A stretch of DNA of 32,493 nucleotides, from positions 1-32,493 of the forward strand of contig JAGWOX010000012.1 in NCBI GenBank assembly GCA_028877145.1, given 5' to 3'. This document shows, piece by piece, positions 1 to 9,135 of the stretch. This DNA is from Acidobacteriota bacterium. GTDB lineage: Bacteria; Acidobacteriota; Terriglobia; Acidiferrales; UBA7541. The notes below the pieces were generated by a model. That model was not told where the DNA came from and did not search any database. It worked only from the letters and a program-made list of their open reading frames with translations. Both the position numbers and the translations under genes were made by a program. Each line of letters starts with the position of its first letter. The first letter of the stretch is position 1.

Positions 1-1
1 G

Positions 2-529
2 ACCGGAGCGATGCTGCTGAGGAACCTGGTGATTCTGGGGATTTTCGCGCCAAGCGCGCTTCGCTACGCGATGCCGCCAGTGCTCACGATGGCGGCCATT
101 TCCCTGTTTTTTGCCTGGCGGCGAAGCCACTCCGCTCCGGCCCTGCCCACGCGGCTCGGTATCGTTTCGCCGGTGTCGCTGCGGCGGGTGGGAGCGCTCA
201 GCGCGCTGTTCGTATTCATCGAAATCGTGGCGGCGCTGGCCGCGCGCTACGTGGGCGAACGCGGCTTCCTGGTAGTGGGATTCCTGGGAGGCATGGCTTC
301 GAGCGCAAGTACAACGGCCGCCGCAGCGGTGCTGACCGGGAACGGGGGGCTATCGCCGCAACTGGGGGCGGCCGCGGCGATACTGGCTTGCGCCGCGAGC
401 GCGCTGATTCACATCCCGCTCATTCGCCGGCGCGGAGCGGGACGACGGGCGATGATCATCGTCGCGCAGGTTGCCATTTTGAGCCTTGGAGCGGGTTTCG
501 CGATGCTGATCTTCTGGGTGATGGGGTGA
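2..529 (+). CDS. DUF4010/MgtC-like membrane protein, C-terminal part (5' end outside window)
   Basis: Frame open from the window edge; hydrophobic; GFLGGMASSASTTAAAA motif typical of DUF4010 C-terminus. Confidence 0.7.
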   Translation, partial: TGAMLLRNLVILGIFAPSALRYAMPPVLTMAAISLFFAWRRSHSAPALPTRLGIVSPVSLRRVGALSALFVFIEIVAALAARYVGERGFLVVGFLGGMASSASTTAAAAVLTGNGGLSPQLGAAAAILACAASALIHIPLIRRRGAGRRAMIIVAQVAILSLGAGFAMLIFWVMG

Positions 530-610
530 GTCGAATCTGCGATGACCGGCGCCGGGCAGATTTCCGGCGTGGATGACAGTGATTCATTTGTGGGGCGGCG
601 ACTGACGTTC

Positions 611-961
611 TCAATCTTCGCGCACAACCCACTTCACGCCGATGTTCAGGATGCTGAGCAGCACCGCGCCCCAGAACGCGGGCCAGAAGCCGTGGATCGC
701 GAATCCGGGCACGAACCAGGACGCGAGTTCGAGCAGCATCGCGTTGATCACGAGCAGCAGCAAGCCGAAGGACAGGATGATCAACGGGAACGTGATCACC
801 TTCAGGAAGAGGCCGAGCGTCGCGTTCGCGAGGCCGATTACCAGCGCGGCCAGCAACGCGCTGCCAAAGCTGCTCACGTAAAAACCCGGCACGACGTGCG
901 CGACGAGGATCACGCAGAGCGCCGTCAGCACCCATCGCGCTACCAGGCGGCCCATCGGCAC
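611..961 (-). CDS. Phage holin family 4-like small membrane protein
   Basis: 116 aa, four hydrophobic segments, GFYVSSFGSALLAALVIGLANATLGLFLKVITFPLIILSFGL pattern typical of the family. Confidence 0.8.
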   Translation of the reverse strand: MPMGRLVARWVLTALCVILVAHVVPGFYVSSFGSALLAALVIGLANATLGLFLKVITFPLIILSFGLLLLVINAMLLELASWFVPGFAIHGFWPAFWGAVLLSILNIGVKWVVRED

Positions 962-1015
962 CTCCCGGAGAGTCTCGCGCTTCTTCCCGTTCCGTTCAGG
1001 GTACCGCGGTTCGGA

Positions 1016-2551
1016 CTAATCCGCGTCCGCTCCTTGCAGTTCCTGCTGCACCTTGCTGTGCTTGCGGCTGTAGAGCGAATAGACGAAAAGGCCGATGACC
1101 AGCCAGATGAGGAAGACTTCCCAGGTGAGCGCGTGGAGCGAAAGCATCAGCGCCAGCGAAACCAGCATGCCCATGATCGGAACGAACGGCACCCAGGGGG
1201 TCTTGAAGGGACGCTTCAGGTTCGGTTCCCGCACGCGCAGAATCCAGACACCGGCGCAAACGATGGTGAAGGCGAAGAGGGTGCCGATGCTGGTGAGTTC
1301 GTCGAGCGTGGTGATGGGGAGCGTGGCCGCGAGCGTGGCGACGCACACGCCGATGACGATCGAGGAGAGGTAGGGGGTGTGGAATTTCTTGTGCACCTTG
1401 CCCGCCCATTTCCACAGCAGCCCGTCGTGCGCCATGGTGAAGAAGACGCGCGATTGCCCGAGGAGCATCACGAGCATCGTCGACGTCAACCCGCCGATCG
1501 CGCCGATTTTGACGAGGAAACTGCCCCACGCCACGCCGGTCTTATCGACGCCGATGGCGACCGGATCGGGGACGTTCAGGACGTGATAGGGGAGCAGAGC
1601 GGTGAGGATGCCGCCGACCAGGATGTAGAGAACGGTGCAGATGACGAGCGAGCCGAGAATGCCGATGGGCATGTCGCGTTGCGGATTGCTGGCTTCCTGG
1701 GCGGCGGTGGAAACGGCGTCGAAGCCGATGTAGGCAAAGAAAATGATGCCCGCACCGCGCAGGACACCCGACCAGCCGAACTCACCGAAATGGCCGAGGT
1801 TGGGCGGGATGAAGGGATGCCAGTTGGCGGCGAGCGGCGCCCAATGGGACGCGGACAGAAAATCGATGCCGAGGCCGATGAAGACGAGCAGCACGGATAC
1901 CTTGACGACGACGATGCCCGTGTTGAGGTTGGCGGATTCCTTGATCCCGATGACCAGGATCGAGGTCACGAGCGCGATGCCGATAAAGGCGATCAGGTCG
2001 AAATGGGAAATGACGTGCGGCAGGGCGGCGGTATTGACGCCGGTGAGGGAGCCCAGCCGTTCCCAGCGGCCGTTGTATTGCACGATGGTCGTGCCCGGCG
2101 CGGCGGTCAGCGTGGGAGGAAGGTGAATCCCCATGTCCTGCAGGAAGCTGTTGATGTAACCCGACCAGCCGACGGCTACCGTGGCGGCGCCGAAGGCGTA
2201 TTCGAGCACGAGAGCCCATCCAATCATCCAGGCGACGATCTCGCCGAGCGTCGTGTAGCTGTAACTGTAGGCGCTGCCGGCAATGGGAATCAGGGAGGCG
2301 AATTCGGCGTAGCAGAGGCCGGCAAACGCGCAGGCGATCGCGGCGACGACGAACGAAAGCACGATCGCGGGACCCGCGTTCTCGGCCGCCACGGGCCCGG
2401 TGAGAACGAAAATACCGGTGCCGATGATAGCGCCGATGCCCAGCGTGATCAGGTTGAAGGGTCCCAGCGCGCGCTTCAGGCCCGCGGATTCGCCTTCGGC
2501 TTCGCGCAGGATGGACTGGAGATCTTTTTTCGCAAACAGATTGAGGCTCAC
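1016..2551 (-). CDS. APC-family amino acid permease
   Basis: 511 aa; LGIGAIIGTGIFVLTG near N-terminus, about 12 TM segments, FFAYIGFDAVSTAAQEASNPQRDMPIGI motif. Confidence 0.92.
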   Translation of the reverse strand: MSLNLFAKKDLQSILREAEGESAGLKRALGPFNLITLGIGAIIGTGIFVLTGPVAAENAGPAIVLSFVVAAIACAFAGLCYAEFASLIPIAGSAYSYSYTTLGEIVAWMIGWALVLEYAFGAATVAVGWSGYINSFLQDMGIHLPPTLTAAPGTTIVQYNGRWERLGSLTGVNTAALPHVISHFDLIAFIGIALVTSILVIGIKESANLNTGIVVVKVSVLLVFIGLGIDFLSASHWAPLAANWHPFIPPNLGHFGEFGWSGVLRGAGIIFFAYIGFDAVSTAAQEASNPQRDMPIGILGSLVICTVLYILVGGILTALLPYHVLNVPDPVAIGVDKTGVAWGSFLVKIGAIGGLTSTMLVMLLGQSRVFFTMAHDGLLWKWAGKVHKKFHTPYLSSIVIGVCVATLAATLPITTLDELTSIGTLFAFTIVCAGVWILRVREPNLKRPFKTPWVPFVPIMGMLVSLALMLSLHALTWEVFLIWLVIGLFVYSLYSRKHSKVQQELQGADAD

Positions 2552-2774
2552 GATCGGTTCACCATCGGCGGGCTCTCCTCACTCCGACCGCATTCGGCGA
2601 GCAAACGGGCCGGTAGCAGCCGCCCATTAAAGCACAACGACGCCCCGGCAGCACAATGAACCTTGGGCCGGCGCGGACGGGCGCCTTCGCGGCGCCGATT
2701 CCACTTGTGCAGTCGTCGGCGGGCTGTATATCTTAGCCGTCGTACATCCGGAAGCGAAACGAGGTTTGCGAAGC

Positions 2775-3791
2775 GTGACTACCGAGGTGTCCCAAAGCGC
2801 AGCCGGCGGCGTCCGCCACGACTGGACGCGAGCGGAAATCGGCGGAATCTATCGACTGCCGCTGCTCGAACTCGTCTTTCGCGCGCAGCAGGTGCATCGC
2901 GCGCATCATCCTCCGAACCGCGTGCAGACGTGCTGGCTCGTCTCGATCAAGACGGGGGCGTGCCCGGAGGATTGCGGCTACTGCCCGCAAAGCGCGCACT
3001 ACAAGACAGGGGTCGCGCGGCAGGATTTGATGGAGCCGGGCGAGGTGATCGCGCAGGCGGCGCGGGCGAAAGAGAGCGGCGCGACGCGGTTCTGCATGGG
3101 CGCGGCGTGGCGGCAGGTGCCCGACGGGCGGGAATTCGAGGCGGTGCTCGAAATGGTGCGCGGGGTCGCGGCGCTCGATCTGGAAGTCTGTTGCACACTC
3201 GGGATGCTGACCGAGGCGCAGGCCGAGCGGCTGAAGGACGCCGGGCTCACCGCTTACAACCACAATCTCGACACTTCGCCCGAGTTCTACGGCAACATTA
3301 TTTCCACGCGCGTCTACGAAGATCGGCTGCGAACGCTCGCCGCCGTGCGGCGGGCGGGAATCACGGTGTGTTCGGGCGGAATCCTGGGTATGGGAGAAAC
3401 CGAAGAGGATCGCATCGGATTGCTGCACCAGCTTGCCTGCCTGCGCCCGCATCCCGAAAGCGTGCCGATCAACATGCTGGTGCGCGTCGAGGGGACGCCG
3501 CTCGCGGGCGAGCCGGCGCTCGACCCGTTGACGATGGTGCGAACGATCGCCACGGCGCGTATCCTGATGCCGGCGTCGATGGTACGTCTGGCGGCGGGAC
3601 GGAAGCAGATGTCGCGCGAGGCGGCGGCGCTCTGTTTCTTTGCGGGAGCCAATTCCCTCTTCATCGGTGAAAAGTTGCTCACGACGCCGAATCCCCTTCC
3701 CGATGAGGACGAGATGCTCTTCCGGGAACTCGGGCTCGAGACATTCGCCAGCGAAGTGACGGCGCGTGACGGCAGAATCCATGCCCGTTGA
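2775..3791 (+). CDS. bioB: Biotin synthase (radical SAM)
   Basis: [43 protein letters not shown] motifs. GTG 2775 or TTG 2766 start. Confidence 0.97.
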   Translation: MTTEVSQSAAGGVRHDWTRAEIGGIYRLPLLELVFRAQQVHRAHHPPNRVQTCWLVSIKTGACPEDCGYCPQSAHYKTGVARQDLMEPGEVIAQAARAKESGATRFCMGAAWRQVPDGREFEAVLEMVRGVAALDLEVCCTLGMLTEAQAERLKDAGLTAYNHNLDTSPEFYGNIISTRVYEDRLRTLAAVRRAGITVCSGGILGMGETEEDRIGLLHQLACLRPHPESVPINMLVRVEGTPLAGEPALDPLTMVRTIATARILMPASMVRLAAGRKQMSREAAALCFFAGANSLFIGEKLLTTPNPLPDEDEMLFRELGLETFASEVTARDGRIHAR

Positions 3792-4959
3792 ACGAAGGCC
3801 TTTGCGCGAACGCATAGCCGCCGAGCTTGACGAGCTGCGCCGCCAGCAGCTTTTCCGCACGCTGGATCTTCCATCGGGCGTAGCGCTTTCCTCGAACGAT
3901 TACCTGGGACTGGCGAGCGATCCGCGACTAGTGGCCGAAACCATTCGCGCCATTCGTGAGAGCGGAAAGGTCGGCTCTACCGGTTCGCGATTGCTTGCGG
4001 GAAACTCGAAGGATTGGGAGCGCGCGGAAGAGGAATTCGCGGCGTTCGCCGGGACCGAATCGGCGCTTTACTTTTCTTCCGGATACGCGGCTAACGTCGG
4101 TATGCTTTCCGTGCTCGCGGGGCCGGCAGATGTGGTTTTCTCCGACAGTCTGAACCACGCGAGCCTGATTGACGGGATCCGGCTCTCCGGCGCGCGGAAG
4201 GTGATCTATCCGCACGGCGATCTTTCGCGCCTCGAAGAAGCCTTCTCGGCGCATCGGCGCGAGACGGGCGCGAGGCTGATCGTCACCGAATCGCTGTTCA
4301 GCATGGAGGGCGATTTTGCGCCGCTCGGGGATTTGCTCGCGCTGGCGCGGAAGTACGGCGCCGAACTGGTTGTAGACGAAGCGCATGCGGTGGGCGTGTT
4401 CGGGCCCGGGGGACGCGGGCTTGTGTTCGAAGCGGGCATCGCCGGCGAGGCGCTGGCCGTGGTGCACACTTGCGGCAAAGCGCTGGCAAGCGCGGGGGCG
4501 TTCGTCTGCGCGAGTCGCGAGGTGAAGCAATATCTGGTGAACCGCGCACGGACATTTATTTTCAGCACGGCCGCACCGCCCTACCTGGCGCAGCAGATTC
4601 GCGCGGCGCTCGCTCTTGTCCCGGCGATGGAGGCTGAGAGAGCGCATTTGCATGCGATTGCATCCGCGCTGCGCGAGGGTCTGCGCGCGGAGGGATTCTC
4701 TGTGGGTACGAGTGCATCGCAGATCGTGCCTCTCGTCGCTGGGACAAGCGCGGCGGCGATGGCCTGGGCGGAGAGCCTGCGCGAGGACGGATTCGCGGTG
4801 CGGGCGATTCGGCCGCCGACCGTGCCGGAAGGGACCGCGCGGTTGCGGCTGTCGCTGACGGCGACGCTTGGGCGGGAGGAGATCGAACGGTTGCTCGGCG
4901 CTTGCGTTCGCGCGCGCGGGCGGACGGAAAAAGCTTTATCGGCGCGATCGCCGATATAA
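3781..4959 (+). CDS. bioF: 8-amino-7-oxononanoate synthase
   Basis: [37 protein letters not shown] motifs; start overlaps bioB stop. Confidence 0.95.
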   Translation: MPVERRPLRERIAAELDELRRQQLFRTLDLPSGVALSSNDYLGLASDPRLVAETIRAIRESGKVGSTGSRLLAGNSKDWERAEEEFAAFAGTESALYFSSGYAANVGMLSVLAGPADVVFSDSLNHASLIDGIRLSGARKVIYPHGDLSRLEEAFSAHRRETGARLIVTESLFSMEGDFAPLGDLLALARKYGAELVVDEAHAVGVFGPGGRGLVFEAGIAGEALAVVHTCGKALASAGAFVCASREVKQYLVNRARTFIFSTAAPPYLAQQIRAALALVPAMEAERAHLHAIASALREGLRAEGFSVGTSASQIVPLVAGTSAAAMAWAESLREDGFAVRAIRPPTVPEGTARLRLSLTATLGREEIERLLGACVRARGRTEKALSARSPI

Positions 4960-5043
4960 GCGGGTGAGCGAGTGTGCTGCCCCTCAGGATGCCGCTGAGT
5001 GCTTGTTACTCCTCCGAGGCTTATGGATTCGTTCTTGCCTCAA

Positions 5044-5069
5044 GGGCGACCCAACGGGTCGCCCCTACG
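5044..5069. repeat. REP-like palindromic element (E1)
   Basis: GGGCGACCC-AAC-GGGTCGCCC-CTACG between bioF and bioD. Confidence 0.75.
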
Positions 5070-5164
5070 AAGGCACCTGTATTCATGGGTTCGTGCGCGG
5101 CAGCGGTTGAGTAGCGTCGCAATGAGGTGGTTCGCCAGAACGCTGTACATGGAGTGGAAGCAGG

Positions 5165-5800
5165 ATGGCGCGTGAAGGGTTTTTCGTTACCGGGACGGAC
5201 ACGAACGTCGGGAAGACGGTGCTTTCGGCGCTGCTTGTGGCGGCGCTCGACGCGGTCTATTGGAAGCCGATACAGACTGGTGTGAGCGAGGGCTCCGATC
5301 GCGAAACGGTGATTCGGCTGGCGCGGATTCCGCGTTCTGAGACGCGGGAGGAGTGCTACCGGTTCGATCCTCCGGTTTCGCCGCATGTGGCGGCGGAATG
5401 GGCGGGAGTGCGAATCGACCTGGAGAACATTCAGAAGCCGGAGGTCGCGCCAGGTAAACGGCTGGTGGTCGAGGGCGCGGGCGGGGTGATGGTGCCGGTC
5501 AACGAAAAGGAATTCATGATCGACCTCATGCGGCATTTGCGGCTGCCGGTGATGGTGGCGGCGCGGAGCACGCTGGGCACGATCAACCACACGCTGCTGA
5601 CACTGGGGGCGCTGGAGCGCGCGGGAATTGAAGTGACGGGCTTGGTGCTGATCGGCCCTGAGAACAAGGACAATCGGGCGGCCATCGAGCGATTCGGCTC
5701 TCGGCCCGTGGTCGGCACGATTCCGCCGCTCGATCCGATCCATCGCGAAGCGCTGCTCGAGGTGTTCCAGTCGCGATTCGATCCGTGGACTTTCGTATGA
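5165..5800 (+). CDS. bioD: Dethiobiotin synthetase
   Basis: FFVTGTDTNVGKTVLSALL P-loop, YWKPIQTG, VEGAGGVMVP motifs. Confidence 0.96.
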   Translation: MAREGFFVTGTDTNVGKTVLSALLVAALDAVYWKPIQTGVSEGSDRETVIRLARIPRSETREECYRFDPPVSPHVAAEWAGVRIDLENIQKPEVAPGKRLVVEGAGGVMVPVNEKEFMIDLMRHLRLPVMVAARSTLGTINHTLLTLGALERAGIEVTGLVLIGPENKDNRAAIERFGSRPVVGTIPPLDPIHREALLEVFQSRFDPWTFV

Positions 5801-7098
5801 CTCCGCTCGAGCTGTGGTACCCGTTCCATCAGCCGGCGAGGGATCCGGCGCCGATTCGCATCGTGCGCGGCGAAGGCGCGTATCTCTACACGGACGATGG
5901 GCGGCGGCTCGTGGATGGCATTTCGTCCTGGTGGACGAACCTGCACGGGCACAATCATCCGCGGATCATGGCCGCGATTGCGGAACAGACTCGGCGGCTC
6001 GATCACGTGCTGCTGGCGGGATTCACCCACGAGCCGGTGGAGAAACTGGCGGCGGGACTGGGGCGCGTGTTGCCGCCGAATCTCACCCGAATTTTCTTTT
6101 CCGATGACGGATCGACAGCCGTCGAAGTCGCGCTGAAGATGGCAGTGCAGTTCTGGCACAACACCGGGAGGCCCGCAAAGCGGCGAATCGTGGCGCTTGA
6201 GAACGGGTATCACGGCGATACGGTCGGCGCGATGTCGGTTGGCGACGATTCGGTTTTCAACGAGGCGTTTGGCTCGATGCTCTTCCCTGTCGAGCGGGCG
6301 CATAGCGCCTATTGCTACCAGTGTCCCGTGGGCAAGAAGCGCGAGAGTTGCCGGATCGATTGCGCGGATCACCTGAATGAGATTCTGGAACGCGGCCACG
6401 ACGAAATCGCCGCAGTGATTGTCGAGCCGCTGCTGCAGGGTGCGGGGGGGATGATCGTTCACCCAATCGAATTTCTTCAGAAGGTGCGGGAAGCGTGTTC
6501 GCGTTGGGATGTGCTGCTGATCGCAGATGAGGTTTTTACCGGATTCGGGCGCACGGGGCGGATGTTTGCTTGCCAGCACGCTGGAGTCGAACCGGAACTG
6601 ATGTGCCTTTCGAAAGGAATCACCGGCGGAGTGATGGCACTGGGCGCGACAGCAGCTACCGAGCGAATCTATCAGGCTTTCGTTGGCGCTGAACCTGATC
6701 GAACCTTTTACCACGGTCATTCCTTTACGGGGAATCCGCTGGCTTGCGCGGCGGCCAATGCGAGCCTGGAAATCTTCGAGACGGAGCCAGTGTTCGAGCG
6801 AATCGCGGCCAGTGAAGCAATTCATCGCGAGCGGCTCGCCGCGCTTCGCGGGCATCCCGCTGTGGGCGACACGCGGCAACTCGGCACTATCGCCGCCGTG
6901 GAAGTCGCGACCCCCGACGCCGGCTACACCTCTTCCGTCAAGACCTCGCTGTACCGCTTCTTCCTCGACAAGGGGATTCTGCTACGGCCGCTGGGAAATG
7001 TTGTCTATCTCGTTCCGCCTTACATCATACCGCCTGATGAATTGCATCGCGCTTGGGACGCCATTGCGGAAGCGCTGCACTCCGTCCTGCGCATGTGA
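5797..7098 (+). CDS. bioA: Adenosylmethionine-8-amino-7-oxononanoate aminotransferase
   Basis: DGISSWWTNLHGHNHP, ENGYHGDTVGAMSVG, ADEVFTGFGRTG, LSKGITGG motifs; ATGA overlap with bioD stop. Confidence 0.96.
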   Translation: MTPLELWYPFHQPARDPAPIRIVRGEGAYLYTDDGRRLVDGISSWWTNLHGHNHPRIMAAIAEQTRRLDHVLLAGFTHEPVEKLAAGLGRVLPPNLTRIFFSDDGSTAVEVALKMAVQFWHNTGRPAKRRIVALENGYHGDTVGAMSVGDDSVFNEAFGSMLFPVERAHSAYCYQCPVGKKRESCRIDCADHLNEILERGHDEIAAVIVEPLLQGAGGMIVHPIEFLQKVREACSRWDVLLIADEVFTGFGRTGRMFACQHAGVEPELMCLSKGITGGVMALGATAATERIYQAFVGAEPDRTFYHGHSFTGNPLACAAANASLEIFETEPVFERIAASEAIHRERLAALRGHPAVGDTRQLGTIAAVEVATPDAGYTSSVKTSLYRFFLDKGILLRPLGNVVYLVPPYIIPPDELHRAWDAIAEALHSVLRM

Positions 7099-7238
7099 GA
7101 GACCCGAAATTCCGAAGGCGACTGGCTTTGCCTGCTGCTTCATTGTCCCCTCGGATCTGCCAGGCCACGCCAACGGATTGAGTCGCATCCTTTTCCCATG
7201 AGAGGAGTACTCTGCGATCACAGGCTGCGTGGAACCGC

Positions 7239-7269
7239 TTGCACCTTGCCGCGAGGGCAAGCTTTAGCT
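7239..7269 (+). promoter_or_regulatory. MerR-type promoter/operator
   Basis: TTGCAC (7239-7244), 19-bp spacer containing CTTGCC-N5-GGCAAG (7245-7261), TTAGCT (7264-7269), then MerR ATG at 7288. Confidence 0.6.
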
Positions 7270-7287
7270 TCGAAGTGAGGCAGGGCG

Positions 7288-7878
7288 ATGGGCAAACGAC
7301 TGACCGTAAGTACACTGGCGCGAGAGGCCGGCGTATCGACGAGGGCGATCCGTTACTGGGAAAGCCTGGGTCTGCTGCCGCGGGCATCCCGAACACACAC
7401 AGGCTACCGCGTCTTTCCTCCCAAAGCGGAAGACTACGTCCGATTCATCCGCAAATCAAAAGCGATCGGGCTTTCGCTGAGGGAAATGCGGGAAGTGTTG
7501 CGCCTGGCACGGGCGGGACAATGCCCGTGCAAGGAAGTGATGCGCTGGACCGAAGAGCGGATGCGCAATATCGAAAGCGAGATCCAGTCGCTTTCGGAAA
7601 CTCTCGCACGGCTCAAGAGGGCCACCCGCGAGTGGCAGCGATCGGCCAACTGCTCGCCGGAGGAATGCGGCGAGGTCTGCACGCTCATCGAGCACCTGCC
7701 TGAATTCCAATCATCGGAAGGAGGAAAGGCTGATGAGAAGATTCTGGAAGTTTGTTCCCGCAACGTTGCTTGCTGTGGTGCTCGTGGCACTGCCGGCGCT
7801 GGCGCAGACCGCGGCGACTTGCTGCCCGAAGTGCCCGCACTGTCCATGCCCCTGAGGGCCAAGCGACGCAGGAGATGA
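7288..7878 (+). CDS. MerR-family transcriptional regulator (metal/redox-responsive type), with atypical C-terminal tail
   Basis: LTVSTLAREAGVSTRAIRYWESLGLLPRASRTHTGYRVF HTH; later Cys residues QCPC and NCSPEECGEVC. The last ~50 codons overlap another ORF out of frame. Confidence 0.88.
   Translation: MGKRLTVSTLAREAGVSTRAIRYWESLGLLPRASRTHTGYRVFPPKAEDYVRFIRKSKAIGLSLREMREVLRLARAGQCPCKEVMRWTEERMRNIESEIQSLSETLARLKRATREWQRSANCSPEECGEVCTLIEHLPEFQSSEGGKADEKILEVCSRNVACCGARGTAGAGADRGDLLPEVPALSMPLRAKRRRR
7733..7855 (+). CDS. Secreted Cys-rich micro-protein (40 aa)
   Basis: Not in ORF track. ATG preceded by GGAAGGAGGAAAGG; translation MRRFWKFVPATLLAVVLVALPALAQTAATCCPKCPHCPCP*; signal peptide with ALA^QT site; 5 Cys in the last 11 residues. 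Confidence 0.6.
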   Translation: MRRFWKFVPATLLAVVLVALPALAQTAATCCPKCPHCPCP

Positions 7879-7945
7879 AGGGGCGGGTTTGAAACCCGCC
7901 CCTTCATCGCCCCGGCTGAAGATTCGCCCAAACGCGGAATGACTT
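7874..7945. repeat. REP-like palindromic element (E2) with conserved downstream tail
   Basis: GATGAAGGGGCGGGTT-TGA-AACCCGCCCCTTCATC, 16-bp perfect arms (7874-7889/7893-7908); tail resembles that of E3. Confidence 0.8.
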
Positions 7946-8006
7946 GCACTCATTTGAAACCATCCGGCAAATCACGAATCTCATTGGTGTGTAAAATGAG
8001 GTTCGA

Positions 8007-9119
8007 GTGAGGTGGCGGATGGCGCGAATGGCGGCTTGGGCCCTCGCTTCGATTGTTTCGTTTTCCGTGGCCAGCGGTTCTGCCCTGGGGGCGGCGAAAC
8101 CGCAAACACCCCTGCAGATGGCGATCCCCGGGCATTCCAGTTCCTTGCTGCAGGTGGGAGACAAGATCCCGGGATTTGACGGCGCCGACCAGTTAGGCAA
8201 GCAGCGCGATTTCGCCAACCTGCGAGGGCGGAACGGGCTGGTGATGCTCTTCTTTCGCTCGGCGGACTGGTGACCTTTCTGCAAGGCGCAGCTGGTCGAG
8301 CTGCAAAAGGCTCAGGAGCGGTTCAAGGAAAAGGGCATCGGCCTGGTCGGCATAAGCTACGACAGCCAGGCGATCCTGAAGTACTTTACCGCGCGGCATG
8401 GAATTACGTTTCCGCTGATCGCCGATCCGAAGTCGGAAATCATTCGGCGGTATGGCGTGTTGAATCCACGGGGCAGAGGATTCAGCGCAGGCATGGCGAT
8501 TCCGGGTTTCTTCTACGTTGGCGCGGACGGCCGCATCCGGGAGACGTTTTTCGAGGACAACGACCTGGCGCGCTACACGGCGAACAACGTCGTCGCCAAA
8601 CTGTTTCCCGAATTGATCTCCGCCGATGAGAGAGAGATCCCCGCCCTGCATCTGAAGTTGAAGCTTACGCAGTCGGATACACAGGTCATCCCGGGAAGCC
8701 GCGTGACGCTGATGGCGATCGTCTCGTTGCCGCAAGATGTGCATGTGTACGCGCCGGGGGCGCAGGGGTACAAGCCGATTTCGCTGCAACTCGATTCGAC
8801 ACCGGAGGCGGTGCTGCATGGCGTCCGCTATCCGCGTCCGCGGGTGCTGCTGTTGCCGGCGATCAAGGAGAAGGCGCCGGTATTCGAAGGAACATTTCGC
8901 ATCACGGAAGACGTTACGCTGGCCCACGATGGAAAATTTATCGAGCGAGTGGCGAAAGGCCCCGTGGGCGGAACGGCCTTGACGCTGCAAGGCAAACTTT
9001 TCTATCAGGCATGCGACAGCAACATTTGCTATCTGCCCACGGCCGTTCCCGTCTCATGGAAACTGATGGTGGAGCCCCTGGACGAGACGCGCGCACCCGA
9101 GACCATTCGGCACAAATAG
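8007..9119 (+). CDS. Putative selenoprotein: exported thioredoxin/AhpC-TSA-like domain with UxxC + DsbD N-terminal-like domain
   Basis: ORF 8007-8273 ends ...LFFRSADW then TGA (8271-8273), and the frame continues PFCKAQLVELQKAQERFKEKGIGLVGISYDSQ... open to 9119. TGA replaces the first Cys of CPFC. C-terminus LQGKLFYQACDSNICYLPTAVPVSW resembles DsbD N-terminal domain. Confidence 0.85.
8274..8310 (+). promoter_or_regulatory. Candidate bacterial SECIS element
   Basis: GCAGCT-GGTCG-AGCTGC hairpin (8288-8304), outer CCTTT/AAAGG pairing; GGU at +21..+23 after UGA. Confidence 0.65.
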
Positions 9120-9135
9120 ATTCCGCGAGGCCAGA

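Noticed and set aside
542-2659. 705-aa plus-strand ORF
   Set aside because: Antisense to the holin-like and permease genes; Arg/Glu/Asp/His-rich, no recognisable domain; typical high-GC shadow ORF.
2733-3860. 375-aa minus-strand ORF
   Set aside because: Antisense to bioB with low-complexity Arg/His-rich translation.
5431-6879. 482-aa minus-strand ORF
   Set aside because: Antisense to bioD/bioA, both unambiguous.
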